Shown: positions 34,506 to 43,930 of the stretch, one piece after another | Layout: every line of letters begins with the position of its first letter | Numbering within the stretch: position 1 is the stretch's first letter | Assembly (NCBI RefSeq): GCF_036885605.1 | Contig: NZ_CP142523.1 | Coordinates: forward strand, 1,798,001 to 1,862,000 | Length of the DNA stretch: 64,000 bases | Origin: Janthinobacterium sp. TB1-E2 | GTDB taxonomy: Bacteria; Pseudomonadota; Gammaproteobacteria; Burkholderiales; Burkholderiaceae_D | Reading direction: 5' to 3' | The notes under the pieces: generated by a model | The model's input: the letters and a program-made list of their open reading frames with translations, nothing else | The model's database searches: none | Told to the model about the DNA's origin: nothing | Made by a program: the position numbers and the translations under genes

Positions 34506-35513
34506 ATGACTACTTCCATGCCTTGTACCGATGGCGCGCCCGCTGCAGCTGCAGCGCGGCCCGCCAGGAAACGCTTCAACATGAAGAAGTGGGCGCCATA
34601 TATTTTCATCAGTCCCTTCTTCATCCTGTTCGCCGTCTTCAGCCTGTTCCCGCTGCTGTTTTCCATCTATCTGTCGTTCAACCAGTGGGAAGCGGCCAGC
34701 GGCGTGGAAGCCATGCAGTGGGTGGGCCTGGACAACTACAAGTATGCCTTGAGCGACCCGTGGTTTCTGCGCTCGCTGGGCAATACCGTCTGGCTGGCGC
34801 TGGCCTCGGGCGTGCCGCAGCACCTGGTCGCCATTCCACTGGCAGCGTTCATCCACAACAGCTTCAAGCGCTCGCGCAACCTGGTGATCGGCATTTACTT
34901 TTTACCGTTCATCACGTCCAGCGTGGCCATCGCCATGGTCTTCAATACCCTGTTCTCGCGCGACTATGGCCAGATCAATGTGCTGATCCAATGGTGCGCC
35001 AGCCTGCCGCTCGTCGGCGGCCTGTTTCCGGCGGAATCGATCGACTGGCTGGGCAGCTCGCTGTTCATCAAGCCGGCCGTCGCCTTCGTGATTTTCTGGC
35101 GCTACCTGGGCTGGAACCTGGTGCTGTATCTGTCCGCGCTGCAGGTGATCCCCAAGGATTTGTATGAAGCGGCCACCATCGACGGCGCGTCGAAACGCCA
35201 GCAATTCTGGTACATCACCTTGCCGCAGCTGCGCCCCATGATCTACCTGGCCGTCACACTCACCATCATGGGCAACCTGCAGCTGTTCGAGGAACCGTTC
35301 GTGCTGGTGGCCGAATCGAGCGGCGTAAGCCAGTCCGTGATGACGACGGCCATCTTCGTCTACAAGACGGCGTTTTCCTCGGGCGACTTCGGCACGGCGT
35401 CGGCCATTTCCTGGCTGCTGTTCCTGATCATCGCCAGCACCACCTGGGTCAACAACCGCATTTTCAGCCGCAACGAACGCAATGAGCGCAATGAGCGCAA
35501 GGAGGTCCGATGA
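34506..35513 (+). CDS. Sugar ABC transporter permease 1 (MalF type)
   Basis: The 335-residue protein has six or more membrane segments (YIFISPFFILFAVFSLFPLLFSIYL near the start). The ABC loop EAATIDGASKRQQFWYITLPQLRP (about 223-246) contacts the ATPase. It ends in an unusual short repeat, NERNERNERKE, whose DNA (tandem CGCAATGAG-like units) runs into a strong AAGGAGG ribosome-binding site for the next gene. The stop overlaps the next start as ATGA. Confidence 0.93.
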   Translation: MTTSMPCTDGAPAAAAARPARKRFNMKKWAPYIFISPFFILFAVFSLFPLLFSIYLSFNQWEAASGVEAMQWVGLDNYKYALSDPWFLRSLGNTVWLALASGVPQHLVAIPLAAFIHNSFKRSRNLVIGIYFLPFITSSVAIAMVFNTLFSRDYGQINVLIQWCASLPLVGGLFPAESIDWLGSSLFIKPAVAFVIFWRYLGWNLVLYLSALQVIPKDLYEAATIDGASKRQQFWYITLPQLRPMIYLAVTLTIMGNLQLFEEPFVLVAESSGVSQSVMTTAIFVYKTAFSSGDFGTASAISWLLFLIIASTTWVNNRIFSRNERNERNERKEVR

Positions 35514-36328
35514 AAACCACCCGCTGGACGGCCTACGCCATGGTGGCCATCGGCGCCCTGATCATGGTCGCGCCGTTCTACTTCATGTTCGTCTTCGCCA
35601 CGCACACGAGCGCCGAGATTTACAGCCTGCCGCCGCCGCGCTGGTTCGGCACGGCCCTGCTCAACAACCTGGAATTGCTGCAGGAGCGCCTGCCGTTCTG
35701 GCGCAATATCGGCATCAGCCTGTACGTGGCCCTGATGACGACGGCGCTGACCTTGTTCTTTTGCTCGCTGGGCGGCTATGCGTTCGCCATGTACGAGTTC
35801 CGCTTCAAGCGGCCCCTGTTCACCCTGGTGATGGCGTCGATGATCATCCCCTCGTTCATGAACATGATTCCCACGTTCATGCTGATGGATTTCCTCGGAT
35901 GGCTGGACCAGCCGCGCGCCCTGTACGTGCCTGGCGCGGCCGGCGCATTGGGGATTTTCCTCATGCGCCAGTACATCGGCACGGCGATTCCGAAGGATCT
36001 GATCGAGGCGGCGCGCATCGACGGCTGCGGCGAATTCGCCATCTACTGGAGAGTCGTGCTGCCGCTGATCGGTCCCGCCATGGGCACCCTGGGCCTGATC
36101 ACCTTCATCAACTCGTGGAACAACTTCATCACGCCGCTGGTCGTCATGCGCTCGGTCGAGAACTACACGATCCCGCTGGCCCTGCGCAGCATGCAGGCGC
36201 CGAACAACACGGAGTGGGGCGCGCTGATGACGGGCGCCGCCATCGCCGTGCTGCCGCTGCTGCTGATGTTTTTTGTCGCCTCGAAGCGTTTAATTGAAGG
36301 ACTGACCCAGGGCGCCGTCAAAGGCTAG
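35510..36328 (+). CDS. Sugar ABC transporter permease 2 (MalG type)
   Basis: The 272-residue protein has six membrane segments and the EAA loop EAARIDGCGEFAIYWRVVLPLIGP (about 165-190). It pairs with permease 1 to form the channel. The start overlaps the previous stop and has a near-perfect Shine-Dalgarno sequence, so its dosage should match permease 1. Confidence 0.93.
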   Translation: MKTTRWTAYAMVAIGALIMVAPFYFMFVFATHTSAEIYSLPPPRWFGTALLNNLELLQERLPFWRNIGISLYVALMTTALTLFFCSLGGYAFAMYEFRFKRPLFTLVMASMIIPSFMNMIPTFMLMDFLGWLDQPRALYVPGAAGALGIFLMRQYIGTAIPKDLIEAARIDGCGEFAIYWRVVLPLIGPAMGTLGLITFINSWNNFITPLVVMRSVENYTIPLALRSMQAPNNTEWGALMTGAAIAVLPLLLMFFVASKRLIEGLTQGAVKG

Positions 36329-36355
36329 CACTTTTTTTCATCCACTCACACTGAC

Positions 36356-37723
36356 ATGACCACCATGCATAACGACGATATTGACACCAACTTTCCCGCC
36401 ACCTTCACCTGGGGCGTGGCCACCAGCGCCTACCAGATCGAGGGCGCCGCCGCCATCGACGGCCGCGGCCCATCCATCTGGGATACCTTCAGCCACACGG
36501 ATGGCAAGATCATCGACGGCAGCAATGGCGACGTGGCCTGCGACCACTATCACCGCTACGCGGAGGACGTGGAGCTGATCGCCAGCCTGGGCGTGAACGC
36601 CTACCGCTTTTCCATGTCCTGGTCGCGCGTGCAGCCCACGGGTTCCGGCGCCTGGAACGAGGCCGGCTTCGATTTCTATGGGCGCCTGCTCGACGCCCTG
36701 GCCGCCAAGGGGCTTGACGCGCACCTGACCCTGTACCACTGGGACTTGCCGCAAGCCTTGCAGGACGAGGGCGGCTGGCTCAATCGCGCCACCTGCTACC
36801 ACTTTGCCGCCTATGCGGCCGAAGTGGCGCGCCGCTTCGGCCACAAGGTCGCCAGCATCGCCACCCATAACGAACCGTGGTGCACGGCCGTGCTGGGCCA
36901 CGGCACGGGCCAGTTCGCCCCCGGCATGGCCGACCCGGCCGCCGCCGTGCAAGTGTCGCACCATCTGCTGCTGTCGCACGGCCTGGCCATGCAGGCGATG
37001 CGCGCCGTCAATCCGCCCGCGAAACTGGGCATCGTGCTCAATCAATGGACGGCCACGCCGGCCACCGACAGCGCCCAGGACCGCGAGCTGGCCGAACTCG
37101 AATATGCGCGCTCGGTGCAGTGGTATATGGACGCCATCTTCAAGGGCCGTTACCCGGCGCTGGCCCTGAAACACATCGACGCTTCTGCTTTATCCATCTT
37201 TGAAAACGATTTCATAGATATCAAGCAACCCATCGATTTCCTTGGCGTGAACTATTACACGCGCGCTTTCATGAGCGCCGAGACGCCGCCGCGCAAGCCC
37301 GAATGCAAGCTCGGTGTCAACGACATGGGCTGGGAAACCTATCCGCAGGGCTTGACGGAACTGCTCGTCGGCCTGCACCGCGAATACCGGCTGCCGCCCG
37401 TCTACATCACGGAAAACGGCATGGCCGTGGCCGACAAGCCCGTCGACGGCAAGATCCACGACGCGCCGCGCATCGAGTACGTGCAGCTGCACCTGGACGC
37501 CTTGCGCGCCGTGATCGCGCAGGGCATCGACGTGCGCGGCTATTTCTACTGGAGCCTGATGGACAACTTCGAGTGGAACTCGGGTTACGCCAAGCGCTTC
37601 GGCATGGTCTACGTCGATTACGCCACGCAGCAGCGCAGCTTCAAGGACAGCGCCCTGTGGTACCGCGATTTCATCGCCGCGCAGCGCGCGTCCCACGCCG
37701 CCGTGCTGGCCGAGGAGCACTGA
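36356..37723 (+). CDS. Family 1 glycoside hydrolase (beta-glucosidase)
   Basis: The 455-residue protein has the GH1 opening FTWGVATSAYQIEGAA, the acid/base glutamate in THNEPWC (about 174-180), the tyrosine loop FLGVNYYTRAF, and the nucleophile in YITENGM (about 349-355). C-terminal YFYWSLMDNFEWNSGYAKRFGMVYVDY is also diagnostic. No signal peptide is present, so it acts in the cytoplasm on an imported beta-glucoside such as cellobiose. It lies between the permease and ATPase genes of the importer, which shows the pathway: import, then hydrolysis. Confidence 0.95.
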   Translation: MTTMHNDDIDTNFPATFTWGVATSAYQIEGAAAIDGRGPSIWDTFSHTDGKIIDGSNGDVACDHYHRYAEDVELIASLGVNAYRFSMSWSRVQPTGSGAWNEAGFDFYGRLLDALAAKGLDAHLTLYHWDLPQALQDEGGWLNRATCYHFAAYAAEVARRFGHKVASIATHNEPWCTAVLGHGTGQFAPGMADPAAAVQVSHHLLLSHGLAMQAMRAVNPPAKLGIVLNQWTATPATDSAQDRELAELEYARSVQWYMDAIFKGRYPALALKHIDASALSIFENDFIDIKQPIDFLGVNYYTRAFMSAETPPRKPECKLGVNDMGWETYPQGLTELLVGLHREYRLPPVYITENGMAVADKPVDGKIHDAPRIEYVQLHLDALRAVIAQGIDVRGYFYWSLMDNFEWNSGYAKRFGMVYVDYATQQRSFKDSALWYRDFIAAQRASHAAVLAEEH

Positions 37724-37724
37724 C

Positions 37725-38765
37725 ATGGCCGCCATTTCCCTGCGCGGCATCCGCAAGACCTATGGCGACGGCCCGGAAATCGTCAAGGGCCTGGACCTCG
37801 ATATCCACGACGGCGAATTCATGGTCTTTGTCGGGCCATCCGGCTGCGGCAAGTCGACCCTGCTGCGCATGATCGCGGGACTGGAAGACATCAGCGCGGG
37901 CCAGCTGCGCATCGGCGACCTGCTGGCCAACGACGTGGCGCCGGCCGAGCGGGGCATCGCCATGGTCTTTCAGAGCTATGCGCTGTACCCGCACATGACG
38001 GCGCGCGACAACATGGGCTTTGCCTTGAAACTGGCGGGCAAGCCGGAAGCGGAAGTGCGCGCGGCCGTCGGCAAGGTGGCCGAGATCTTGCAGATCACGC
38101 ACCTGCTCGACCGCAAGCCCAAGGCCTTGTCGGGCGGTGAGCGCCAGCGCGTGGCCATCGGCCGCTCCATCGTGCGCCAGCCCAAGGTGTTCTTGTTTGA
38201 CGAGCCGCTGTCCAACCTCGACGCGTCCTTGCGCGTGCAGACGCGCATCGAACTGGCCAAGCTGCACCAGGAACTGGGTACCACCATGATCTACGTGACG
38301 CACGACCAGGTCGAAGCCATGACTCTCGGTGACCGGGTCGCCGTCTTCCACGGCGGCCACCTGGAGCAGGTGGGTGCGCCGCTGGACCTGTACCGCCAGC
38401 CGGCCAGCCAGTTCGTGGCCGGCTTCATCGGCGCGCTGCGCATGAATTTCTTGCCGTGCGCCGCCGTCCCCGCGCTGGCCAGCCAGCTTGGCTGCGAGGC
38501 GGGCATGCTGGTTGGCATACGCCCCGAACACCTGCGCCTGGTGCCGCGCCACGAAGGCTACGGCGCCACGGTGACCCTGATCGAGCAGCTGGGCGATGCG
38601 CAGATCATCCACGCGACGCTCGACGGCAGTTCGCACGCGGTGGCCATCAAGCTGCATGGCGAGGCGCGCCACAGTCTGGCGCAGGGCAGCGCCATCGGCT
38701 TTGCGCCGGAAGAGGGCCATGCCTTTCTATTCGACACGGCCGGGCGCGCCGTGGCTACCCATTGA
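37725..38765 (+). CDS. Sugar ABC transporter ATP-binding protein (MalK/UgpC type)
   Basis: The 346-residue protein has Walker A GPSGCGKST (about 36-44), the Q-loop FQSYALYPHM, signature LSGGERQRVAIGRS (about 134-147), Walker B VFLFDEPLSNLD (about 153-164) and the H-loop VTHDQVEAM. The C-terminal regulatory domain (about 235-346, GIRPEHLRLV) is that of MalK-type ATPases. GAGGAG of its ribosome-binding site lies within the last codons of the GH1 gene. Confidence 0.95.
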   Translation: MAAISLRGIRKTYGDGPEIVKGLDLDIHDGEFMVFVGPSGCGKSTLLRMIAGLEDISAGQLRIGDLLANDVAPAERGIAMVFQSYALYPHMTARDNMGFALKLAGKPEAEVRAAVGKVAEILQITHLLDRKPKALSGGERQRVAIGRSIVRQPKVFLFDEPLSNLDASLRVQTRIELAKLHQELGTTMIYVTHDQVEAMTLGDRVAVFHGGHLEQVGAPLDLYRQPASQFVAGFIGALRMNFLPCAAVPALASQLGCEAGMLVGIRPEHLRLVPRHEGYGATVTLIEQLGDAQIIHATLDGSSHAVAIKLHGEARHSLAQGSAIGFAPEEGHAFLFDTAGRAVATH

Positions 38766-38872
38766 CCCCGCACGGAGGCGACATGACTTCAGATTGACAC
38801 CCAAAAAATGTGCAGCAATAGCCAAAGAGCTATGTGATCATCAATCAACCAGCGGTACAGGAGACAACAACA
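38766..38872 (+). other. Gap with a four-codon open frame
   Basis: GGAGG is followed by ATG ACT TCA GAT TGA at 38783-38797, a complete signal to start translation of only four residues (MTSD). The rest of the 107-bp gap contains the ribosome-binding site of the TonB receptor gene (AGGAG at 38859). The frame may be a leftover start of a deleted gene. Confidence 0.4.
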
Positions 38873-41323
38873 ATGCAACAGCTCAAACGCAATACCATCG
38901 CCCTCAGCCTGGCGCATGCGACCTTCGCCCAGTTCATCTTGCTGGGCAGCGGCGCCGCCATGGCCCAGGAGGCTGCAGCCACCGACGCGGCAAAGCCGGC
39001 AGCCGAACAGATGGACCGCATCGTCGTCACGGCCACGCGCCGCAATACCTTCGTGCAGGAGACGCCGCTGGCCGTCACCGCCTTCAACCAGGACACCCTG
39101 CAAAACAACCAGGTCAAGGATCTGGCCTCGCTGGCCACCATGGTGCCGAGCCTCGTCGTCGAGCAGCATGGCGACTCGGGCGGCGTGCACGTCTACATGC
39201 GCGGCGTCGGTTCGGCCAACCACACGGAGCTGGGTGACCCGGCCGTCGCCTTTTATGTCGATGGCGTGTATTCGCCGCGTCCCCAGGGCGCCACGGCGCT
39301 GATGTACGACCTGTCGCACGTCGAGGTGGCGCGCGGACCGCAGGGCACGCTGAACGGCCGCAATTCCACGGCCGGCGCCGTCAACCTCGTGTCGGCCGCG
39401 CCTAGCACGGCCAAGTTCATGGGTTCGGCCGGCATCACGGTGGGCGACAAGCGCCATCTGCAGACGCAGGGCATGATCAATATCCCGTTTTCCGACGACG
39501 TGGCGCTGCGCATCGCCGCCATCAAGGATAGCCACGACGGCACGGTGGACTTCCGCCGCGGCTCGAACGTCATGCCGGGCACGGCCAAGTATGGCGCCGG
39601 CGACCAGATGGGCGTGCGCGCCTCGCTGCTGTGGAAGTTCACGCCGCAGCTGCGCGGTACCTTCATCGCCGACTACTTCCTCGACCAGGGCGCCGGCAAC
39701 GTCTACCTGGCGGCTGAACCGAAACGGGGCGAGAAGCTGCGTTCGGCCCTGATCGACACGCCGGGCACCCTGGACCAGTCGATTCTGACCTACAAGGGCA
39801 AGCTCAATTACAAGCCGACGGACGCGCTGGACTTCACGTACCTGGGCAGCTGGAGCCGCTACAAGCGCCAGAACAGCAACGACTCCGATGCGGGCCTGTT
39901 CCCCGGCTTCAAGTCGGAAAACCGCACGGACTGGGCGCAGTTCGACAGCTATTCGCACGAGCTGCAGGCGCGCTCGGACGACGACGCGCCGTTCCAGTGG
40001 GTGGCCGGCCTGTTCCTGTTCAATGAAAAGAACAAGGTGCGCTTCGATATCGACCGCAGCCAGATTTCGCAGGCTGCCGTGCAGCAGGATATCGCCAATG
40101 GCGCCGTGATCTTCGTGCAGCCGACCGTGGGCCAGTACGCCTCGTCGATGTCCTTCATCCAGGGCGACCGCCAGCTCAAATCGAAAGCCGTGTTCGGCCA
40201 GGTCAGCCAGCAAGTGACGGACCAGATCAAGCTGACGGCCGGCGCGCGCTACACGAAAGACCATAAATTCGACATCGGCGGCAAGAACTGGGCATGCCCG
40301 AACTGGCCGGCCAATACCCCGCTGGGCACCACGGTCCTCACTGCCGACCAGCTGCGCCAACTCGTCACGCCGGGCACGGGCCTGGCCAACACGCACAATA
40401 TCGGCCCGGGCGGCGCCATCACGGCCGCCACCTGCGGCAATACGCCAGGCGACAATACGGCCGACCTGAAATACGGCCAGGCCACCTGGCTGGGCCGCAT
40501 CGAGTACAAGCTGCGCCCGGACATTCTGCTGTTCGGTTCCGTGACGACGGGCTTCCATTCGCCGGCCATCGGCGACGGCGGCGCCACCACCAAGCCGGAA
40601 AAGCTGACCAGCTATGAAATCGGCTTCAAGTCGGACTTGCTGAACCGCGAACTGACCCTGAACCTCGACGCCTTCCTGATGAAGTACAAGGACAAGCTCG
40701 AGTCGCAGGTGGTCAACAGCGTGCTGGCCAACTTCAACGCGGCCGGCGCCACCGTCAAGGGCCTGGAAGCGGAGTGGGTGTGGCGGCCAACGAAGGTCGA
40801 CCGCCTGACGGGCAACGCCACCTGGCTCAAAGCCGTGTATGACGACTTCATGTCCTGCGACGTCGATGCGGCGCGCGCGAATGGCCAGTCCTGCGGTTCG
40901 ACGGCGCCACTGGTGAACGTGGGCGGCAGCACCATGAAGCATGCGCCGAAGTTTTCCACGACCGTCCAGTACGAGCATGATTTCAATGTCGCCGGCGGCC
41001 AGATCACGCCGCGCGCTTCGGTGCACTATGAAACCATGTCGTACGTGGGGGCGGGGGCGTTCAACGGCGACGTGCCGGGCCATGCCGGCGTCAAGCGCCA
41101 GGAAGCCTACACGACCCTGGACCTGAGCCTGCGCTTCCAGCCGGCCAACAAGGCCTACACGGTGGAAGCGTTCGTGCAGAACGCCACGGACAAGGCGGTC
41201 AAGCTGGACGTCAATGAAATCTGCACGGACGTGGGCATGCCATGCCAGCCGACGCAGCAGATCTACGGCGCCTTCTACAACGCGCCGCGCACGTTTGGCG
41301 CGCGCGTGTCGATGAAGTTCTAA
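38873..41323 (+). CDS. TonB-dependent receptor of the sugar island
   Basis: The start at 38873 has AGGAG nine bases upstream; the frame is open from 38834 but lacks a start signal. The 816-residue product has a signal peptide (LAHATFAQFILLGSGAAMAQ), TonB box DRIVVTATRR (about 45-54), a plug (TPLAVTAFNQDTLQNNQVKDLASLATMVPSLVVEQHG...VYMRGVGS, VEVARGPQGTLNGRNSTAGAVN) and a barrel ending AFYNAPRTFGARVSMKF. The place at the end of the LacI-controlled cluster points to uptake of the same oligosaccharide. A terminator follows at 41381. Confidence 0.92.
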   Translation: MQQLKRNTIALSLAHATFAQFILLGSGAAMAQEAAATDAAKPAAEQMDRIVVTATRRNTFVQETPLAVTAFNQDTLQNNQVKDLASLATMVPSLVVEQHGDSGGVHVYMRGVGSANHTELGDPAVAFYVDGVYSPRPQGATALMYDLSHVEVARGPQGTLNGRNSTAGAVNLVSAAPSTAKFMGSAGITVGDKRHLQTQGMINIPFSDDVALRIAAIKDSHDGTVDFRRGSNVMPGTAKYGAGDQMGVRASLLWKFTPQLRGTFIADYFLDQGAGNVYLAAEPKRGEKLRSALIDTPGTLDQSILTYKGKLNYKPTDALDFTYLGSWSRYKRQNSNDSDAGLFPGFKSENRTDWAQFDSYSHELQARSDDDAPFQWVAGLFLFNEKNKVRFDIDRSQISQAAVQQDIANGAVIFVQPTVGQYASSMSFIQGDRQLKSKAVFGQVSQQVTDQIKLTAGARYTKDHKFDIGGKNWACPNWPANTPLGTTVLTADQLRQLVTPGTGLANTHNIGPGGAITAATCGNTPGDNTADLKYGQATWLGRIEYKLRPDILLFGSVTTGFHSPAIGDGGATTKPEKLTSYEIGFKSDLLNRELTLNLDAFLMKYKDKLESQVVNSVLANFNAAGATVKGLEAEWVWRPTKVDRLTGNATWLKAVYDDFMSCDVDAARANGQSCGSTAPLVNVGGSTMKHAPKFSTTVQYEHDFNVAGGQITPRASVHYETMSYVGAGAFNGDVPGHAGVKRQEAYTTLDLSLRFQPANKAYTVEAFVQNATDKAVKLDVNEICTDVGMPCQPTQQIYGAFYNAPRTFGARVSMKF

Positions 41324-41380
41324 GTCAGGTAGTGTGAAAGAGCAGTTGCGGTAGCAGTCCACTCAGTAGGGAAGGTGTTG

Positions 41381-41407
41381 GGCCGGGGTTCTTCCCCGGC
41401 CTTTTTT
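41381..41407 (+). terminator. Intrinsic terminator of the sugar island
   Basis: GGCCGGGG and CCCCGGCC enclose a short TTCTT loop, followed by TTTTTT. It also lies 11 bp from the convergent xseA stop. Confidence 0.9.
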
Positions 41408-41417
41408 ATTCCAACGC

Positions 41418-42779
41418 TTATTCCAGGCTGGCTTGCACGCTGGCGATGCCGACCTGCGCGCTGCCTTCGGCCAGGCGCACGTTGACGTTCTGGCGCGCCT
41501 GCAGCTGCGCCGGCGAGCGCACGATATTCCCTTTTTCATCGCGCAGTATCGCGTAGCCGCGCTCCAGGGTGCGCTGGGGATTGAGCAGTTCCAGCTGCGC
41601 CGCCAGGCCGTCGAGGCGGTGGCGCCGCTGGCCCAGCTGCTGCGCCATGGCCGCGCCGCTGCGCCGCTGGGCTTCCACCAGCCGCGTGCGCGATGCCGTG
41701 ACGTCGGGCCGCAGGTTGGCCCAGCGCGAGCGCAGGCGTTCGAGCGCGTACCGCGACTGGTTCACGGGCGCGCGCGCCGCATGCGTCATGGCCGTCGACA
41801 GGGCCAGCAGCTGCAATCGCTGCTGCTGCAGCTGCGCCTTCGGGTTGAGCAGGCGGCGGCTGTGGCGGTCCAAGGTTTGCGCCGCGTCATCGAGGCTGCG
41901 GCGCATGGCGCGGCGCAGGTCCGTCGCGTCGGCGCGCAGGGATGCCATCCAGTCGGCGCGCGGCGTGGCCGCCAGTTCGGCCGCCGCCGTCGGCGTGGCC
42001 GCGCGCAGGTCGGCCGCGAAGTCGGCGATGGTGAAATCCGTCTCGTGTCCCACGCCGCTGATCACGGGCATGGAGCAATCGGCAATCGCATGGGCCACGG
42101 CTTCATCGTTGAACGACCATAAATCCTCGATGCTGCCGCCGCCACGGCACACGAGCAGCACGTCGCACTCGGCCCTTGTCGATGCCGTGCGGATGGCGTG
42201 CGCGATCTTTTCCGGCGCCTGCTGTCCCTGCACGGGCGTCGGGTACAGAATGATGTTGACGTGCGGCGCGCGGCGCTTGAGCGCGATCAGCACGTCGCGC
42301 AGGGCGGCCGCCTGCGGGCTGGTGACGATGCCGATGCTGCGCGCGAACATGGGGATGGCGCGCTTGCGTTCCTGGTCGAACAGGCCTTGCGCTGCCAGCT
42401 TTTCCTTCAGGCGCTGGAACGCTTCGTACAGGGCGCCCACGCCGGCGCGGCGGATGGCTTCCACATTGATCTGGTAATCGCCGCGCGCGCCATACAGGGT
42501 GACGAGGGCGCGCACTTCGACCTTGTCGCCTTCGCGCGGCGTGAAGCCCGCGTACTGGGCGCGGCCGCGGAACATCACGGCACGGACCTGGGCGCCATCG
42601 TCCTTCAAGGTGAAGTACCAGTGGCCGGAAGCGGCGCGCGTGAAGTTGGAAATCTCGCCGGCGATCCAGGTCAGGGGGAACGAGCGCTCGAGCAGGCGCG
42701 CGACGGCCTGGTTCAGGGCGCTGACGGTCAGCACGGGCGGGGCGGCAAAACCGCTGTCAGTCGGGTTGTCGGTCATCAT
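41418..42779 (-). CDS. xseA: Exodeoxyribonuclease VII large subunit
   Basis: The ATG at 42779 gives 453 residues, close to the 456 of E. coli; a GTG at 42809 would add 10. The N-terminal OB-fold shows [59 protein letters not shown]. The catalytic region follows: [39 protein letters not shown] and [32 protein letters not shown] long coiled coil completes it. The enzyme degrades single-stranded DNA with XseB, not seen here. Its 5' side faces the DnaA-box array, an unusual upstream region for a repair gene. Confidence 0.95.
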   Translation of the reverse strand: MMTDNPTDSGFAAPPVLTVSALNQAVARLLERSFPLTWIAGEISNFTRAASGHWYFTLKDDGAQVRAVMFRGRAQYAGFTPREGDKVEVRALVTLYGARGDYQINVEAIRRAGVGALYEAFQRLKEKLAAQGLFDQERKRAIPMFARSIGIVTSPQAAALRDVLIALKRRAPHVNIILYPTPVQGQQAPEKIAHAIRTASTRAECDVLLVCRGGGSIEDLWSFNDEAVAHAIADCSMPVISGVGHETDFTIADFAADLRAATPTAAAELAATPRADWMASLRADATDLRRAMRRSLDDAAQTLDRHSRRLLNPKAQLQQQRLQLLALSTAMTHAARAPVNQSRYALERLRSRWANLRPDVTASRTRLVEAQRRSGAAMAQQLGQRRHRLDGLAAQLELLNPQRTLERGYAILRDEKGNIVRSPAQLQARQNVNVRLAEGSAQVGIASVQASLE

Positions 42780-42904
42780 AAAGCTGGGAGCGGGAAGGGA
42801 ACTGTCCACATATTATCGGCGAGGTCATGCTTATGTCATATATCGCGCAAAACAACAAGTTCTATTTCTAAGTAATTGATTTCATGACGAATTCCCGTAT
42901 GCCT

Positions 42905-43930
42905 GATTTGCGTGCACAGGGAAAAAATCCTTTAATATCAAGCACATCAGTGTAGCCCCTGCCACTTACGCACAAAGTTATCCACAGAAAGTGTGCGGAA
43001 CTTTTTGCCTTGGACAAACATGGCTGGGCTGGCCTTGTCCGAGCGATAAAAGTGCCTTGCTACATTTTTGCGCACGGAAATAAAGTGCCTATGAATCAAG
43101 CGCTTAGTATGCCATGCATGGCCTTGCGCACAATCTTATCCACAAAAAATGTGCAGAACTCTGGCGCGGCACCGGATTTATCCACGGGAAGGCCTATGGC
43201 ATGGCTTGCCTTAATTTTGCGCAGCATAAAAATAGCCATATAAATCAAGGGTGTAGCATCGCACCGTACGCCTTGCTCACAATCTTATCCACAGAATGTG
43301 TGCAAAACTGCATAAACCGTTTCGTGGTTTATCCGGGTTTTCCACCGTGTGAGCATGTTGAATTGCTGCCTTATTTTTCAGCAGAGAAAAAAATCCCTTT
43401 AAAATCAATGCTCTTGCATGGAGTCAATCGGCTTGCTCACAATCTTATCCACACTTTATGTGTGGAACTGCGCTGGCGGTGGAAAACTGCTGTTTTGAAG
43501 TGGAATCGGGCCGTGAAAAACACGCTTTTCAGCCAATGCCACATTTTTATGCATGGCAATAAAAACGATATAAATCAATGTACTTGGCGCGTATCCGTAC
43601 GCTTGCGCACAATCTTGTCCACAGATTGTGTGCAGAACTTTGAGGGCCTGTCTGGCGCCGATTGCGCGCTTGCTGCCACTTTTTTACGCATTGATTTAAT
43701 TTCCTTTAAAATCAATGACTTGATTAAATTCCTCGGCTTTGCGCACAATCTTGTCCACAGTAAATGTGCAGAACTCTTTAAACATTAACTTATTGACATT
43801 GACTACTGTCGATAAGCTGCTATGCCTGTATTTTGCGCAGCACGATAATTCCCATGTAAATCAATGACTTGCATGCTGTACTTCATGCTTGCTCACAATC
43901 TTATCCACACAAAGTGTGCAAAACTGGGCT
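42905..43930 (+). repeat. Seven-unit tandem repeat array with DnaA boxes
   Basis: This non-coding stretch is built of seven diverged direct units of about 136-170 bp. Each unit has an AT-rich part (ACATTTTTGCGCA, then T-rich and AAATCAATG) and a core GCKCACAATCTTRTCCACA followed 5-6 bases later by TGTGCARAACT. The core holds a DnaA box at 42978, 43136, 43285, 43445, 43615, 43751 and 43901. Five boxes read TTATCCACA and two read TTGTCCACA, all in one orientation. Flanking GCACA and TGTGC form an inverted repeat around each box. A related box, TTATCCACG, is at 43178-43186. No open frame is conserved through the units. It lies between divergent xseA and exbB. Confidence 0.85.

Noticed and set aside
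38789..41362. 857-codon open frame antisense to the TonB receptor
   Set aside because: It is a shadow of the GC-rich receptor gene: arginine/histidine-rich composition, no domain, no ribosome-binding site.
43114..43788. A 224-codon open frame through the DnaA-box array, with repeated LAHNLIH-CAEL peptides
   Set aside because: The repeats fall in different frames from unit to unit (HNLIH versus TILST), so no protein repeat is conserved; it has no ribosome-binding site, and the conserved part is the DNA box and not a peptide.
42905..43930. CRISPR array
   Set aside because: The repeat is about 35 bp, the gaps are about 100-135 bp and related to each other, and no cas genes are present.
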